Of a DNA stretch of 64,000 nt, positions 53,985-63,218 are shown one piece after another. The translations under genes and the position numbers were made by a program. The stretch lies in contig JAXHMJ010000003.1 of NCBI GenBank assembly GCA_034521575.1, positions 558,001 through 622,000 of the forward strand. The letters are read 5' to 3'. How positions within the stretch are numbered: position 1 is the first letter of the stretch; each line of letters opens with the position of its first letter. The DNA comes from a candidate division KSB1 bacterium (GTDB lineage Bacteria; Zhuqueibacterota; Zhuqueibacteria; Residuimicrobiales; Krinioviventaceae). The notes under the pieces were generated by a model, which saw only the letters and a list, made by a program, of their open reading frames with translations, was not told the origin of the DNA and made no database searches.

Positions 53985-54531
53985 TATATTCACCCATGTA
54001 TGGTTCCAATACTTTTTTGAGTTTTTCCTGTGCGCGCGCCAGTCGTGAGAGCACCGTACCCTGGGGAATGTCCAAAATTTCCGCGGTTTGCCAGGTGCTG
54101 TATCCTTTTAAATAACGCAGCACCACCACAGCGCGGTGTTTGGCATCCAGAGCCTGAAGCGCCCGGTGTACTTGCTGTTTGCGCTCTTTTGCATCATAAT
54201 CGGGCGGATCACCGGTCTGGTTGTGCGCCTGTTCCAGAGGCAGATGCACTTTTTCCATGCGTTGTCTGCGCTTTATCGCGTTCAGGGATAAATTGATCGC
54301 GATACGGGTCAGATAGGTCGACAATGCAGAGTCGCCGCGGAAATTCGACATGCTGTTATAAAACCGGATAAACGCTTCCTGACCGACATCGTCCGCTTCC
54401 GAACCGGGGCCCAGCATTCCGATGACAGTAGCGGCGATCTGCGATTCATAGCGTTCGACCAAAAGTCGAAACGCTGAACTGTCTCCGTTGATGGATGCCT
54501 GAACAAGTTCCTGGTCCGATGGCGCTGACAT
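53974..54531 (-). CDS. ECF RNA polymerase sigma factor (RpoE-like)
   Basis: The 185-residue protein has region 2 (AFRLLVERYESQI, EADDVGQEAFIRFYNSMSNFRG, STYLTRIAINLSLNAIKRR) and region 4 (LQALDAKHRAVVVLRYLKGYS, TAEILDIPQGTVLSRLARAQEKLKK). It heads an operon with an anti-sigma-like protein, an LTXXQ-like protein and a repeat/sorting-tail protein, which suggests an envelope-stress regulon with autoregulation. A perfect dyad at 54580-54594 lies about 50 bases upstream of the start. Confidence 0.94.
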   Translation of the reverse strand: MSAPSDQELVQASINGDSSAFRLLVERYESQIAATVIGMLGPGSEADDVGQEAFIRFYNSMSNFRGDSALSTYLTRIAINLSLNAIKRRQRMEKVHLPLEQAHNQTGDPPDYDAKERKQQVHRALQALDAKHRAVVVLRYLKGYSTWQTAEILDIPQGTVLSRLARAQEKLKKVLEPYMGEYNAI

Positions 54532-54579
54532 TCTACCTCATGGTTTTATTGATTAGACAATAAAGTATAAGAATTATTC

Positions 54580-54594
54580 CCTGGTATTACCAGG
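54580..54594. promoter_or_regulatory. perfect dyad upstream of the ECF sigma operon
   Basis: CCTGGTA-T-TACCAGG is a 15-base perfect inverted repeat located 49 bases upstream of the sigma-factor ATG, followed on the + strand by TTTTT. It could be an operator, or a small terminator for + strand transcripts. Confidence 0.4.
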
Positions 54595-54733
54595 TTTTTG
54601 TGTGTGAGTACAGCCGGTTTGCTGATGAATGTTTGCTTGTTTTTCCGGATATTTTTGTTAATTTACGAGTATACGACCGTAAACACCAAACGAGCAGGAC
54701 CATGCCCGCACAATCAACCAAAAGGAGATTTTT

Positions 54734-55439
54734 GTGACCGCACTGGTAACCGGCGCTGCCCAACGCATCGGCCGCGCCATCGCACTGCATCTGGCATCCC
54801 GGGGCTGTCAGATTGCCCTGCATTACAACCATTCCGCGGATGCTGCCCGCGAGACACAGGCGGAGATAGAACGCGCCGGTGTAAGCTGCCGACTTTATCA
54901 GGCGGATCTCTGCGATATGCAGCAGACCTTGAATCTGATACCCGGGGCGCTTGCTGATTTTCCGGATCTGGGTCTGCTTGTCAACAGCGCCTCGACCTTT
55001 GCAAAAGGACGAATAGTAGAGACTGACCCGGATTATTTTGATAAACATTTCAGCATTAATTTCAAAGCGCCCGTATTTCCTGTTGCGCGAGTTTGCACGA
55101 CGTGTGGGGAAAGGTCATGTGATTAACATGCTGGATACGGAAATTGACAACAATCTCTCAGAGTACAATGTATATCTTTTGGCAAAAAAATCAATGGCTG
55201 AGCTTACCCGCATGGCTGCCCTGGAACTGGCGCCGGATATCCGGGTGAACGGTATTGCCCCCGGACATGTCTTGTCCCCGTCCAACCGCGATGATACCTT
55301 TGAACAGCGTGTACGCGACAAGACACCGCTGCGGCATCTCGGCAGTCCCGATACCATTACCCGTACTCTGGATTTTTTACTGGACACTGAATTTGTGACC
55401 GGCGAAATTGTAGTGGTGGACGGCGGGTACCGGTTGTGA
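54734..55439 (+). CDS. short-chain dehydrogenase, pteridine reductase/FolM-like, one frame change
   Basis: The GTG start at 54734 follows AAGGAG. Dropping one C at 55079-55080 joins the two frames: FKAPVFLLREFARRVGKGHVIN. The 234-residue product has the SDR cofactor motif VTGAAQRIGRAIA, NSASTF near 95, MLDTEIDNNLSEYNVYLLAKKS with the Tyr and Lys of the active site, and RVNGIAPGHVL. TGxxRRIG-like glycine motif, Ser-Ala-Ser-Thr-Phe and the ML(D)T segment fit the FolM/PTR1 branch, which reduces dihydro-pterins or -folate with NADPH. Other SDR substrates are possible. Confidence 0.8.
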
Positions 55440-55571
55440 GACTGAAAAAGTGCTCAACAGATTCCTTGAATCGGTGCAGGCAGAAATGTCTCAAAATTTG
55501 ATTTTCCCCGAGCTTTAAGGTGTAAGAATTTTATGCTGATCGAATTTATATCCGTCATTAGGAGTGTTAGT

Positions 55572-56768
55572 ATGCAATGTTTTAAAAGTGTATTGTTTTT
55601 TCTTTTTATGATTATTGTCCTGAACCCTGCTCAAGCGGAATTCAAAGAGTCTTTTCAAAATACATCCTTGAATGGCTGGAGCTGGTTCACCGGAGACGGG
55701 GCCGTAACTATGGATTTTGTCCGGAAAGACGGGTATGCGCGTATCAAAGTAGACGCCACACAGGATCGGCACAACGTGTGGTGGGCGATCATAAAGCGCA
55801 ATGTCGCTGATGATGTGGATATGAAATCATTGCAAAAGCCTGGATATGAACTGCGCGTAGAGGCCAAAGTGCGTTTGAGTTGTGCCCCGCGGCGGATCAA
55901 TTTTATGGTGAACACTCAGAGAACCACCAATTTTCACAAACAGTTGCGGGAGTACGATATTGCTGATACCACAGACTGGCATGTCATCAGCATGACCACG
56001 CAGGATTTTGATGCCGTGCCCGGGGATTCCGTGTTTGTGCAGCTGGGTGTAACGGATTGGGGTGTCGGCCGTTATCATGTGGATCTGGATTATTATCGCG
56101 CCCGGGTGTTGAATGTGAATCAAGCTGAGCCAGACGCAGGAGAACCCCTGGTATATCACCCACCCATTCCTGAGACGAGTGCGTTTTCCAAACATTTATC
56201 TGTGGCACAGGATGCGGTCATTCATTCCGAATTCCCGGATGTCAATTTTAATGACTGGCATGTGGGTGGACAGGATAGCGCGCGCGTATTAACTGTGGAC
56301 GCCGATCACTGGGTGTTGTTGCGCTGGGATTTTTGTTCTTGTGCCGGAAAGAGAGCGGAAAACGCCGGTTTGCTGGAACTCACAACCTATTCTGTGCTCA
56401 GGGGCGGTGATTACATTGCACCTTATGGATGGGATTTAGGCATGGAATTTGATAAAGTCCGGGTGATCGAGATTCCGGGTGGTGATCCAAACTGGCAGCA
56501 GCAGAATGTGACCTATAACGATTTTATCAATGGGCAAGACTTGTCACAGGTTTTCAACGGCCAGATGATATATGATTTTGAACCGCAGGAAACCAGGGAC
56601 AGTCGAAATTTCATTACCATTTCGCGGCCCGTGATGCAGCGTCTTCTGGACGGCACAACCAAAGGATTGCTCCTGCGTCCGTTGGGTGCTATCCATGCTT
56701 CATTTTATGATTCTCAGAATAAATCGGCTGCGGGTCCGAAACTGCATTTTAACGTGATACAGCGCTGA
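55572..56768 (+). CDS. secreted beta-sandwich protein, possible carbohydrate-binding
   Basis: The ATG at 55572 (TTAGGAG upstream) opens a signal peptide (VLFFLFMIIVLNPAQA). The 398-residue protein begins with a jelly-roll-like domain of about 160 residues (FQNTSLNGWSWFTGDGAV, GYELRVEAKVRLSCAPRRINF, FVQLGVTDWGVGRYHVDLDY) typical of galactose-binding-like CBM folds. The second domain (LLRWDFCSCAGKRAENAGLLELTTY, MIYDFEPQETRD, TKGLLLRPLGAIHASFYD) resembles disaggregatase/DNRLRE-type lectin modules. No catalytic motif is seen. It is probably an accessory polysaccharide-binding protein. Confidence 0.7.
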   Translation: MQCFKSVLFFLFMIIVLNPAQAEFKESFQNTSLNGWSWFTGDGAVTMDFVRKDGYARIKVDATQDRHNVWWAIIKRNVADDVDMKSLQKPGYELRVEAKVRLSCAPRRINFMVNTQRTTNFHKQLREYDIADTTDWHVISMTTQDFDAVPGDSVFVQLGVTDWGVGRYHVDLDYYRARVLNVNQAEPDAGEPLVYHPPIPETSAFSKHLSVAQDAVIHSEFPDVNFNDWHVGGQDSARVLTVDADHWVLLRWDFCSCAGKRAENAGLLELTTYSVLRGGDYIAPYGWDLGMEFDKVRVIEIPGGDPNWQQQNVTYNDFINGQDLSQVFNGQMIYDFEPQETRDSRNFITISRPVMQRLLDGTTKGLLLRPLGAIHASFYDSQNKSAAGPKLHFNVIQR

Positions 56769-57042
56769 GCCGTAATGATCTCATGATGTATTGACGTCTG
56801 TATCCCGATCGCCAGGACATTTACCGGAATAATCTGCACATTAACGCCGGACTGTCGATCCGATGCGTGCGGGATTGAAACGCAATCAACAGCTTTTAAA
56901 TAATTTCAACGGCAAACGATTAACTGCGCTTTATTGTTTGTTGGTTTTTTAAAGCATGATCGTCTAGCGGTTCATGCGTCTGGTTTAACGTGCTTTTTTG
57001 CTTGAATTACGATATGAAAAAAATTCTATTTGAAAAACGGAT

Positions 57043-57282
57043 ATGATTATGGACGAACAGATTAAAAAATGGGTGAAAACCTGGAACGCAGCCGAATCTG
57101 CTATGCAGAATATCAGGAAAAAAGAGATCAGCGCTCCGGATTATTATATCAAAAACCGCGATATTTTAAATGATATGCTGTGGTACGCATGTGAGCACGC
57201 CACTGTCCGTAAAACAACCGGTCTTGTCGAACAGCAATATTTCTTCAAATTGATTCATGAAAAGCAGAACGATCCGATATGA
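57043..57282 (+). CDS. small protein of a two-gene nucleotidyltransferase module
   Basis: The 79-residue protein is helical and charged (IKKWVKTWNAAESAMQNI, ILNDMLWYACEHATVRKTTGL) without signal or membrane segments. Its stop overlaps the start of the nucleotidyltransferase gene by four bases (ATGA), so the two are translationally coupled. The pairing of a small helical protein with a nucleotidyltransferase is typical of toxin-antitoxin-like or accessory modules; which one is the antidote is not clear. Confidence 0.7.
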   Translation: MIMDEQIKKWVKTWNAAESAMQNIRKKEISAPDYYIKNRDILNDMLWYACEHATVRKTTGLVEQQYFFKLIHEKQNDPI

Positions 57283-57857
57283 ATAATCAATCTCTATCCG
57301 TTAATCCATTATTCAAGGCTGCTTTGGAATTACAGTACTTTTTTCAACTGAAGAACTGGAATTACTGCTTTATTGGCGGATTGGCTGTCATTCGATGGGG
57401 AGAAATGCGCATGACGCAGGATATCGATATTTGTCTGATGTGTGGATTTGGCGCTGAAGAGGTCTATGTACGGGCACTATTACGCGAATTTCGCTCGCGT
57501 CTCACAAATGCCCATCAATTTGCAGTTCAAAACCGGGTTCTTTTATTGTATGCTTCAAATGGCGTTTCAATCGACATCTCTTTATCAGGCTTGCCATTTG
57601 AAGAAAATATGATTGAAAGAGCGAGTTATTTTGAATTTCTTCCAGAATATTCATTACTTACCTGTTCTGCAGAGGATTTGATTGTCTTAAAAGCCTTTGC
57701 TGACCGGGATAAAGACTGGGTAGATATTGAGGGAATTATATCTCGTAATAAAACCGACATTAATTACCACTATATAATTGAACAATTAACTCCTCTATGT
57801 CAAGCCAAAGAGGCACCGGCTATTCTTGAAAGATTGAATAGATTATTTGGGGAGTAA
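57279..57857 (+). CDS. nucleotidyltransferase (AbiEii/MNT-like)
   Basis: The 192-residue protein carries a minimal nucleotidyltransferase fold: WNYCFIGGLAVIRWGEMRMTQDIDICL with the GG...(T)xDIDI metal site near 50-58, SIDISLSGLPFEE with a third acidic residue near 105, and the CSAEDLIVLKAFADRDKDWVDIEGI segment shared with AbiEii-type and related DUF nucleotidyltransferases. The acid residues look intact, so it may transfer nucleotides to RNA or protein. With the overlapping upstream gene it forms a mobile-looking pair. Confidence 0.8.
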   Translation: MNNQSLSVNPLFKAALELQYFFQLKNWNYCFIGGLAVIRWGEMRMTQDIDICLMCGFGAEEVYVRALLREFRSRLTNAHQFAVQNRVLLLYASNGVSIDISLSGLPFEENMIERASYFEFLPEYSLLTCSAEDLIVLKAFADRDKDWVDIEGIISRNKTDINYHYIIEQLTPLCQAKEAPAILERLNRLFGE

Positions 57858-57873
57858 TGATAATATTAAATCT

Positions 57874-58279
57874 ATGAAATTAATTCGTTTTCTCAAAAAA
57901 AAGGGAGGCTACCAGGCAATCGATTTTAACCAGCAGTTCCATGACACTTGCCTGTATTTTCACCATTCTTTCACTCGTGCTGTGTGTCCTGCAGATCATT
58001 TTACGCAAAAAAGTCAATCTGATCACCCTGTGCCGGGTATCTGTATTTCTGCCGCTACTCGCGGTTTTGATCAAAGCAGCGGCGGATTGGGGTAAAGCCT
58101 GTGCGGCGATGTCAGCCGCTCATGGTCTTCCCGAGGGAGCTATGACATCCAGACACGCAGCCATGCTGAATATGTTGTCCGTCGGATTTCTCTTTACGCT
58201 GGGACTATTGATTGTCTATGCAGTGACAAAAGTAGTTTTTGATAATACGAAACCCAAATCCAGTCAAATACAGAGTTGA
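57874..58279 (+). CDS. small membrane protein, frame change near the N-terminus
   Basis: An ATG at 57874 starts MKLIRFLKKKGGYQAI. Near 57920-57925 the frame shifts and the sequence continues ILTSSSMTLACIFTILSLVLCVLQIIL to the stop at 58279, three or four hydrophobic segments in all (SVFLPLLAVLIKAAADW, MLNMLSVGFLFTLGLLIVYAV). The shape and ALIKAAADWGKA motif recall MotA/TolQ/ExbB-type channel proteins, but the match is weak. From ATG 57941 alone it is 112 residues. Confidence 0.5.
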
Positions 58280-58285
58280 AATTTA

Positions 58286-58354
58286 TACGTATAAATAAAT
58301 CAAATGATTACGTATAGCCAATCATTACGTAATGAGATGATAGTTGATTACGTA
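58286..58354. repeat. four TACGTA palindromes with regular spacing
   Basis: TACGTA occurs at 58286, 58309, 58326 and 58349, i.e. at intervals of 23, 17 and 23 bases, three of them inside a longer ATTACGTA. This symmetrical set lies in the gap between the small membrane protein and a small ORF and may bind a regulator. Confidence 0.45.
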
Positions 58355-58473
58355 CATGTCTTTCAGACAGGTGAACGAAATCTCGGGTCATATGAATGGA
58401 TTCAGTCTGGAATAATTCTCCGATTGCGGTGTATCATTGTAAACAGTGCAATATACAATCAAGGAGAATTGCC

Positions 58474-58707
58474 ATGCCGGCGACCAAAACATCACCCCGC
58501 TTTCCTGATTCTGTTCTTTATAGAGTATACATAATCCTGTGGATTCTATGTGCTCTTTTGGCGCTGAACGTGCATGATATCATGATGGAATATGCTCCCG
58601 GAAAACTAAAAACTCCCCACGACCCAATAGACGCATTAATAATAAAAAACCCGGAGCCGCCTGGCTCCGGGTTTTTGCTGAATCTTACAGCGTCGTCTTC
58701 AGACTGA
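58474..58707 (+). CDS. small single-helix membrane protein
   Basis: AAGGAGAA precedes the ATG. The frame encodes RVYIILWILCALLALNVHD, one membrane helix, and is open to 58707 (77 residues). The last 20 codons run through a strong terminator hairpin (58648-58676), which is odd for a real C-terminus, so the true end may lie earlier (a stop in another frame is at about 58630). Function unknown. Confidence 0.4.
   Translation: MPATKTSPRFPDSVLYRVYIILWILCALLALNVHDIMMEYAPGKLKTPHDPIDALIIKNPEPPGSGFLLNLTASSSD
58648..58676. terminator. bidirectional intrinsic terminator
   Basis: AACCCGGAGCC (58648-58658) pairs perfectly with GGCTCCGGGTT (58663-58673), flanked by A5 and T5. It ends the TonB receptor transcript (-) and probably transcription from the left. 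Confidence 0.9.
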
Positions 58708-61083
58708 CAAACACATTCCTCAGAGCTGCCGGAATATAATATCCGCTGCCGCCCCAGGCGTAGCCGCTGACCTCGTATTTCTCGTTCAGCACATTGTTTA
58801 CATGCACGGACAGCAGCAGATTCACGCCGCTGAATTCCGGCAGCTGCAGTCGGGCAGTGGCATTGACCACGTTGTATGGAGTGATCGACAATTGTTCTGT
58901 TTCTGAATTGTCCAGATAAATGCGTCCGATGTGCTGGCCGTGCACGGACAGATACAGGGGGCCGAATGTACGACTGGCGCTCAGGTTGACCATAGTTTCC
59001 GGAAAACCGGAAATGGTGTTGCCGTCACGACTGTACGCATCATAACCGGTATAATCGTCGTTCCACAAGTATTCCGTATAATCGATAAATGTATTGTCGC
59101 TCCAGGTGAAATTACCTGCCAGTGTCACATCGCCGGAAATGTAAGCTCGGGCATCGAACTCGATACCGCGGTGCCGTGATCGGTCGGCGTTGCCGTAGAT
59201 GGGATAGCCGTCGTCTGTGATGCCGCCCGTGGGCACGATTTCGTTGTCAAAATCCATCCAGAATGCGTTGAATTTCATGCGCAGACGAGTGGTCTGATAG
59301 CCCCAGCCCAGTTCATAATCGCGCAGGGTCTCGGCCTCAATGTAGGGGTCTTTGTAAACGCCTTTTTCCAGGTTCATGGTGCGGAACAGGGGAGCGGCAT
59401 CCGGATCGTTGGCATCGTAAATATCCGAGTCCTTGGGCTCGCGATTGGCCATGGAAGCATTGACAAACACGTTCAGAGCTTGATTGATATTGTAATTCAC
59501 TCCGAGGCGTGGTGTCAGAAAATCATAGGTCAAATCATATTCGTGTCCCGGGAACGCCCCCATTTTTTTTTGATCAAAATCTGTATACAGGTGCTTGTAC
59601 TGCAGATCGAATTTCAGGAACAGAGAGGGAGTGATGCTGTACAGGTCATTGAAGAACAGGGCAAACGATTGTTTCGCGCCGTTGTGTCGATAGTAAACAT
59701 GATTGGGCGGTACATCAGACGGCAGGCGATTTCCCCATTTGACCTCGCCCCAGTGTTTTGATGTAAACGTGCTGAATTCGCCGCCGATTGTGAGGTCATG
59801 CTCGCGCCAGTTGGTGTGCACCTGGGGAATCCAGCCGAACTGCTGCTTGTCCACCCATTTTTGTTCTACCAGATCTGTTTCTGTCACCGTTTCACCGTCG
59901 ATTTCGGCGCTGTGCATGTTGTAATCGGTCAACGACTTGCCGGTTTTGTACTGCTCATAGTAGCCGTCGCCTTTGATGAAAAACAACGTCGATTCGATGG
60001 CGAGATTGTCCAAAGGCGTCCATTCATTGATCAACTGATAATGCGGTTGATGGAACGAATCCTTGGCGTCCTCATATTGGTACGAATTGTAGGTGCGGTC
60101 GGTTTTAAGACGTTCACGCGTAATACCGTTCCAGGCAAAATGCGCTTGCATGGGGCCGCCGAACAGGTTGATGGTGGTTTTCACGTTTTCATCATAGCGG
60201 CTGGCGCTGAAAAAGTACGACCAGGCGTCTACCCAGGACTTGTCGCGGTAGCCGTCTGTGCTGATTTTTGAAAAACGCCCGTGAAACGTATATGTATTAT
60301 TCACCAGACCAGAGTTCAGTGACACGGTATGCTTGCGGGTGTTATAACTGCCGAATCCCGCCGTGTACTGAATTTTGCGTTCATCCGCAGCCGTGCTGGT
60401 TTTCAAATTGACCGTTCCGGCAAATGCCGCAGTGCCGTACAATGAATTGGCCACACCCCGTTGCACCTGAATATCCTCCAGATTGGCGCTGATGTCCGGT
60501 AGATCGTAAAAATAAGTAATGTGATCTTGCGGATCATTCAGCGGCACGCCGTTGATGGTGACGCCCACCCGTGTGGCGTCAAACCCGCGGATCTTGATCT
60601 CGGAATAGCCGATCGGGCCGCCGGTATTCGAATACGAGTATACACCGGGGACCTTGTCCAGCAGCAGCGGCACTTCCTGGCTGAAATACTCGCGTTCGAT
60701 CTCTTGAGCTGAAATATCCGTAAAGGCCACCGGTGATTTGCGTTCCACGGCACGATTGGATACCACCTGGATCTGCTGACCTTTGAGGACCTGCGGCTGC
60801 ATGTCTATAGACAACTGCAGATTTTCGTCAACTGTGATCTGTTGTTTGTACACCCGGTAACTGATATGTGATACGGCCAGGGTATAGGTGCCAGTCGGCA
60901 CATTGTTCAGGTGAAAACGGCCCTGTTCCGAGGTCGCGGCGCCCTGTTTACTGTCCAGTAAGGTGACATTGGCGCCCGCCACCGGAGCGCCGTCTTTTTG
61001 GTCCGTGACCGTACCGGTGATGGTATACGAATACAATGGAATTGTTAAAAATACGAGTGTAATAAAAGTGAGACTGCTCTCAT
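58685..61083 (-). CDS. TonB-dependent receptor, probable thiamin transporter, one frame change
   Basis: The true start is ATG 61083 behind AAAGGAG. Adding one T (A-run at 61064-61067) gives the signal peptide MRAVSLLFITLVFLTIPLYS, which continues into the main frame. The roughly 800-residue protein has a carboxypeptidase-like N-terminal domain (GTVTDQKDGAPVAGANVTL, GTYTLAVSHISYR), a plug with VNLKTS and GVTINGVPLNDPQDH, and a 22-strand barrel ending VFVSLKTTL. It takes up a substrate across the outer membrane using TonB energy. The upstream TPP riboswitch points to thiamin or a precursor; such receptors are known from Bacteroidota. Confidence 0.9.
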
Positions 61084-61154
61084 AGCGAACTCCTTTCTAC
61101 GAGCCTCGCCAGAGCAGGGAAGGCTTACAGCGGCTATGAAATACTGCGCTTGCT

Positions 61155-61233
61155 GCCGTTTCCCTACGCTAGCATTACCTAGTTCAGGTTTCAGGGTATG
61201 ATCTCAGGTCGAATGACCACCCCTAACGGGTTA
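61155..61233 (-). promoter_or_regulatory. TPP riboswitch (THI element)
   Basis: On the - strand the conserved aptamer parts appear in order: GGGGTGG, CTGAGATCATACCC, GAAACCTGAACTAGG, TAATGCTAGCGTAGGGAA. The 3' part (TAGG-TAATG-CTAGCG-TAGGGA) is the pyrophosphate-binding half and CTGAGA the pyrimidine-binding half. It ends about 72 bases before the receptor ATG. The spacer has an AGCCT/AGGCT pairing next to AAAGGAG, so control of translation is likely. Confidence 0.92.
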
Positions 61234-61244
61234 TAGATTATTTT

Positions 61245-61273
61245 AATATACTAAATGCTTTGCTTATTTGCAA
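61245..61273 (-). promoter_or_regulatory. sigma-70 promoter of the TPP-controlled receptor
   Basis: TTGCAA (61273-61268) and TATATT (61250-61245) are separated by 17 bases; transcription would start near 61238, just before the riboswitch. Confidence 0.7.
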
Positions 61274-61414
61274 GAAGGAACAGCATCCCGTTTTTGATTA
61301 TTCCGAATATCTCCAGAAATACATTGCGTTTTTTTTTCTATTTTGATACATTGTATAACTGGATTGATATAACAATTAATTGTTCAGTCTGGGATTAAAC
61401 AGAGAGGAACACTA

Positions 61415-62050
61415 TTGAATTCATTAAAAGAAATACTGGCTCCATTTGAAGGGGAACGGTTGCTTGAATGGTTCACGGATCTCATAGAGTTATGGCACGA
61501 TACCGCCCCTTTGAAACCCAATGATACCCAGTCTCCCAAAGGAATGACTCAGTGGGTGTTATACAAGAATTTTCTGGTCTGGCATTTGGAAGAAATGATA
61601 CGAGACAAGAATGTAAGCGCAGAAAAGATTCCCCAAATTGAACGTGCGATCGATAAAAATACGCATATTCGCATGGATGTGCTGGAACAAATTGATATCT
61701 GGATCGATAATGTGCTCACCACGGCGGGTGTCCAAGTAGATGAAAATGCACCTGTGCACTCTGAAACACCGGCCAATATTATCAACCGATTATCTGTGCT
61801 TTGTCTCAAAATTTACCATTTGAATGAACGTTTAAGAACCGAATCAAGGGATCATGATACCAACACAATGCGCATCCGTCTCAATATCCTTGAGGAACAG
61901 CGCCGGGACGTGGCACATGCGTTGGATGAATTGGTCAAAGAGCTGCGTTTGGGGCAAAAGAAGCACAAAGTATACCGTCAATTTAAAATCTATAATGATC
62001 CGAGTTTTCATCCGGAATTATTTGAGGATAAAAATAATAAAGGGGAATGA
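61415..62050 (+). CDS. DUF4254-like protein
   Basis: A TTG start follows GAGAGGAAC. The 211-residue soluble helical protein has LWHDTAPLKP near 27, VLYKNFLVWHLEEMIRD near 49, HIRMDVLEQIDIW near 83, NIINRLSVLCLKIYHLNERL near 119 and ILEEQRRDVAHALDEL near 153, the order of the DUF4254 family of Bacteroidota, whose function is unknown. It is followed by a LarA-like gene and probably co-transcribed. Confidence 0.8.
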   Translation: MNSLKEILAPFEGERLLEWFTDLIELWHDTAPLKPNDTQSPKGMTQWVLYKNFLVWHLEEMIRDKNVSAEKIPQIERAIDKNTHIRMDVLEQIDIWIDNVLTTAGVQVDENAPVHSETPANIINRLSVLCLKIYHLNERLRTESRDHDTNTMRIRLNILEEQRRDVAHALDELVKELRLGQKKHKVYRQFKIYNDPSFHPELFEDKNNKGE

Positions 62051-62126
62051 TATTGCCCTTTCATGTTGTATTAAAAGGGAATGCCTTGCTGAATGATTGG
62101 CGTACAATGGGACAGAGACATTAACT

Positions 62127-63218
62127 ATGAATGTCGAATTTAAATATCTGAGCAAACCGCAGACAATTTCTCTGCCTGACAACACACGTATTCTGAATAC
62201 AGAGAACTTTGAACTCGTACAGGATACTTATATTGCTATTATCAAATCCCTGCTGCAGCCGCTTGGATATGAGCGATCACTGTTTGATATGGCAAAATCT
62301 GTTGATACCGCGTGTGTGACGATCGATGCAATGATTCCGAACCCCATTCTTGATATGGTGCTGCGGCCCGTGCTTAAAACGCTGCACGCTGCCGGATTGG
62401 CCTATACCGATATCTGTATTCTTTTTGCAGCAGAATATCCGCTTGAAGTTAAAAAGTCAATGGTTCGTAAAAAGGTCAGCAAAGATATTCGTGATTCGTA
62501 TCATATCGAATTTCATGATAATTTTACACTCACCAACCATCAGCTCGCCGGAGACACGTCGCGTCAGACTCCGGTTTATATGGACCGCCGATTTCTGCGC
62601 ACCCAGATGAAAATTGCCATAGGACGCGTTATACCACATTTTGCAGTGGGCTTGTTTGATTCTATCAGCGTTGTGGGACTCGGATTGACGAGTCCGGATA
62701 CCCTGAAAGCTCTGTACGCTCTGGCGCGACAGGATATTCATGAGAACGGCACCTTTGATACTGTGATGCACCGGGATATTGTTGAAATATGTGATTTGGC
62801 ACAGGTCGATTTTATTGTCAATATACTCATGAGCGCTCAGGAACGCGTCATGAATATTTTTTCCGGCAAGATAAAAGATACGTATCAAAAGACCGAGTCT
62901 GTTTTGCAGTCCCAATATACCGCAAATCTGAAAGAACCGGCAGACGCCGCCGTGGTAACCAGCGGACTGACCGGCGTGGAAAAATGGTATTTGCTTATCG
63001 AAACTGTGTGCAATGCTGCGCCGAGTGTCAGGGAGCACGGGAGTATTGTTTTGCTGTCCGATCTCCTGTATCAGATGGATAACGCCAAAATCCGCGCATG
63101 TACGTCTTTGGAAGATTTTTTATCTATTTTTCTGGAACAGAAACGCTGGATGGGTATTTTTGAAATTCTTGAAGAAAAGTTAAAAAATAGAACCGTATAT
63201 TTTCCTATTGGTGTTTAG
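62127..63218 (+). CDS. LarA-like (DUF2088) protein, degenerate
   Basis: The ATG at 62127 is used because the protein-like sequence starts there (NVEFKYLSKPQTISLP). The 363-residue product follows the nickel-dependent lactate racemase N-domain: ACVTIDAMIPNPILDMVLRP, LAYTDICILFAAEYPL, YHIEFHDNFTLTNH, RQTPVYMDRRFL and IGRVIPHFAVGLFDSISVVG. The catalytic and Ni-pincer parts (THP/IATGTH-type histidines, GFSGGxK) are replaced, so racemase activity is doubtful. The role is unknown; it follows the DUF4254 gene. Confidence 0.65.
   Translation: MNVEFKYLSKPQTISLPDNTRILNTENFELVQDTYIAIIKSLLQPLGYERSLFDMAKSVDTACVTIDAMIPNPILDMVLRPVLKTLHAAGLAYTDICILFAAEYPLEVKKSMVRKKVSKDIRDSYHIEFHDNFTLTNHQLAGDTSRQTPVYMDRRFLRTQMKIAIGRVIPHFAVGLFDSISVVGLGLTSPDTLKALYALARQDIHENGTFDTVMHRDIVEICDLAQVDFIVNILMSAQERVMNIFSGKIKDTYQKTESVLQSQYTANLKEPADAAVVTSGLTGVEKWYLLIETVCNAAPSVREHGSIVLLSDLLYQMDNAKIRACTSLEDFLSIFLEQKRWMGIFEILEEKLKNRTVYFPIGV

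Noticed and set aside
58286-58354. CRISPR-like spacing of the TACGTA sites
   Set aside because: Units are only 6-8 bases with unequal spacing and no cas genes; not a CRISPR array.
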